A DNA stretch of 64,000 bases from Ligilactobacillus sp900765635. Its GTDB lineage: Bacteria > Bacillota > Bacilli > Lactobacillales > Lactobacillaceae. Positions 63,264-64,000 of the stretch are shown one piece after another. Position 1 is the stretch's first letter; every line of letters starts with the position of its first letter. The stretch spans positions 1,550,001 to 1,614,000 of the forward strand of contig NZ_CASCJC010000001.1 of the NCBI RefSeq assembly GCF_949152225.1, in the 5' to 3' direction. Under the pieces are notes generated by a model. It made no database searches and was not told the DNA's origin. It worked only from the letters and a program-made list of their open reading frames with translations. A program made the translations under genes and the position numbers.

Positions 63264-64000
63264 TTATTTAGTCAACAAACTATACACCGCTCCAATTAAA
63301 CCTGCATCATTTCCTGATTGCGCAAATTTAAGCGATGCACTAGGAAGGTCTTTGATACCTTTATGATTATGCAAATAGTGTTCGTATGCTACGGTAATAT
63401 CTGCCCTAAATGTTTCATTGGCACTGACTGCTCCACCTAAAACAACAACTTCAGGATCAAAGGCCGTCACAAGATTAAAAATACCTTTACTTAACATCAT
63501 CAAATAATGTTGCATCACACTTTTAGCTGGTTCTAACCCCTCTTTAGCTTCAATAAAAATTTGACGCGCATCGGTTTGTGGCTGAGAATTACCTTTTGCT
63601 AAATCATACAAACGCGTCAACCCTAGCACGGTTGCACCATGAAAGTTCAAACTACCATATTCCAAGTCATCTGGATCATCTTGTTGCGTCATCAACGCCC
63701 ACCCAAACTCACCAGCATGACCATTGGCACCTCGATAAATTTGACCGTTGATGATGATTCCACCACCAACCCCGGTTCCTAAAACTAAAGCTAAATAATT
63801 TTGACATCCCTTAGCTGCACCAAACCACCCTTCTGCCAAAGCAGCTGCATTAGCATCGTTTTCTACTGTTACAGGCAACTTAAATTTTTGTTCTAAATAT
63901 TCTTTTAAGTTCGCTCCATATAGACAAGCAATCGCTCCGGCCGTTTGCATATAACCATCTGCCTTGATTACACCAGGTGCACTAATACCAATTCCTAAGA
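63264..64000 (-). CDS. ROK-family sugar kinase (partial; N-terminus beyond window)
   Basis: C-terminal ~245 residues of a ROK kinase. LGIGISAPGVIKADG opens the visible part; then VTVENDANAAALAEGWFG, ATP motif LVLGTGVGGGIIING, and GHAGEFGWAL. The CxCGxxGC zinc motif expected after this His is missing, as in some lactobacillar ROK kinases. Candidate glucokinase/fructokinase/ManNAc kinase; sugar not decidable. Reading frame is open to the right edge. Confidence 0.88.
   Translation of the reverse strand, partial: LGIGISAPGVIKADGYMQTAGAIACLYGANLKEYLEQKFKLPVTVENDANAAALAEGWFGAAKGCQNYLALVLGTGVGGGIIINGQIYRGANGHAGEFGWALMTQQDDPDDLEYGSLNFHGATVLGLTRLYDLAKGNSQPQTDARQIFIEAKEGLEPAKSVMQHYLMMLSKGIFNLVTAFDPEVVVLGGAVSANETFRADITVAYEHYLHNHKGIKDLPSASLKFAQSGNDAGLIGAVYSLLTK

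Noticed and set aside
1..64000. CRISPR array, tRNA or rRNA genes, prophage, replication origin
   Set aside because: No regularly spaced repeats, no tRNA cloverleaf with CCA-proximal T-arm, no rRNA signature, no phage structural genes and no DnaA-box cluster were seen by eye.

Overview
The window is a low-GC Firmicute chromosome, most likely Lactobacillaceae. The evidence is the conserved metG-tatD-rnmV-ksgA-veg block, a class II HMG-CoA reductase (mevalonate pathway), an HrtRBA-like haem efflux operon in the lactococcal order, MelB-EIIA (LacS-type) and PTS EIIC sugar transporters, LPXTG-type surface proteins, AAAGGAGG ribosome sites, a tryptophan T-box and an M-box Mg2+ riboswitch. No rRNA, tRNA, CRISPR array, prophage or replication origin was recognised.

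Layout. 1-0.9 kb: kdpF and the 5' part of kdpA. 1.0-4.3 kb: lacS-like symporter divergent from a LacI-type repressor. 4.4-10.4 kb: two secreted proteins in one operon, a 1.7 kb-residue M60 (mucinase-type) metallopeptidase with a dockerin module and a small wall-anchored protein with a cohesin-like domain. 10.6-15.5 kb: veg, ksgA, rnmV, tatD, metG housekeeping block. 15.6-18.5 kb: GNAT acetyltransferase, mvaA, orphan amino-acid-binding protein. 18.5-25.5 kb: an IS-end remnant, then a strikingly AT-rich galactoside island (LacI repressor; PTS EIIC, GH36 alpha-galactosidase, GH42 beta-galactosidase operon). 25.6-30.9 kb: ppx/gppA, trpS with T-box, mgtA with M-box leader. 31.0-33.6 kb: a secreted transglutaminase-like/F5-8C protein broken by several lesions. 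33.8-39.6 kb: DUF975 protein, lipid kinase, YitT protein, hrtRBA, remnant of a CoA-dehydratase activase. 39.7-47.5 kb: guaB, PLD-helicase-DUF3427 protein overlapped by a Nudix gene, an aminotransferase, an Mga-like regulator. 47.7-49.3 kb: decayed IS1182-like element abutting a HesB-like gene. 49.7-55.6 kb: SLC13-like transporter, unknown protein, guanine deaminase plus NCS2 purine permease, alpha/beta hydrolase. 55.7-61.9 kb: surface GH16 beta-glucanase, TIM-barrel-like protein of unknown function and PTS EIIC, divergent from a ROK repressor. 61.9-64.0 kb: glyA and a partial ROK sugar kinase.

How genes work together. Three sugar loci (lacS; GH36/GH42/EIIC; GH16/EIIC) each sit beside their own repressor and carry GTAAACGTTTAC-like or cre-like palindromes. 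The M60 protein has a signal peptide and several adhesive modules but no wall anchor; its operon partner has the anchor and a cohesin-like fold, so the pair looks like a minimal cell-surface docking system for a host-glycoprotein protease. This is the most interesting candidate here. The decayed 31-33.6 kb gene and the GH16 enzyme show that the lineage invests in secreted polymer-degrading enzymes. The mgtA leader holds, besides the M-box terminator, a second pair of mutually exclusive hairpins that can cover the ribosome site.
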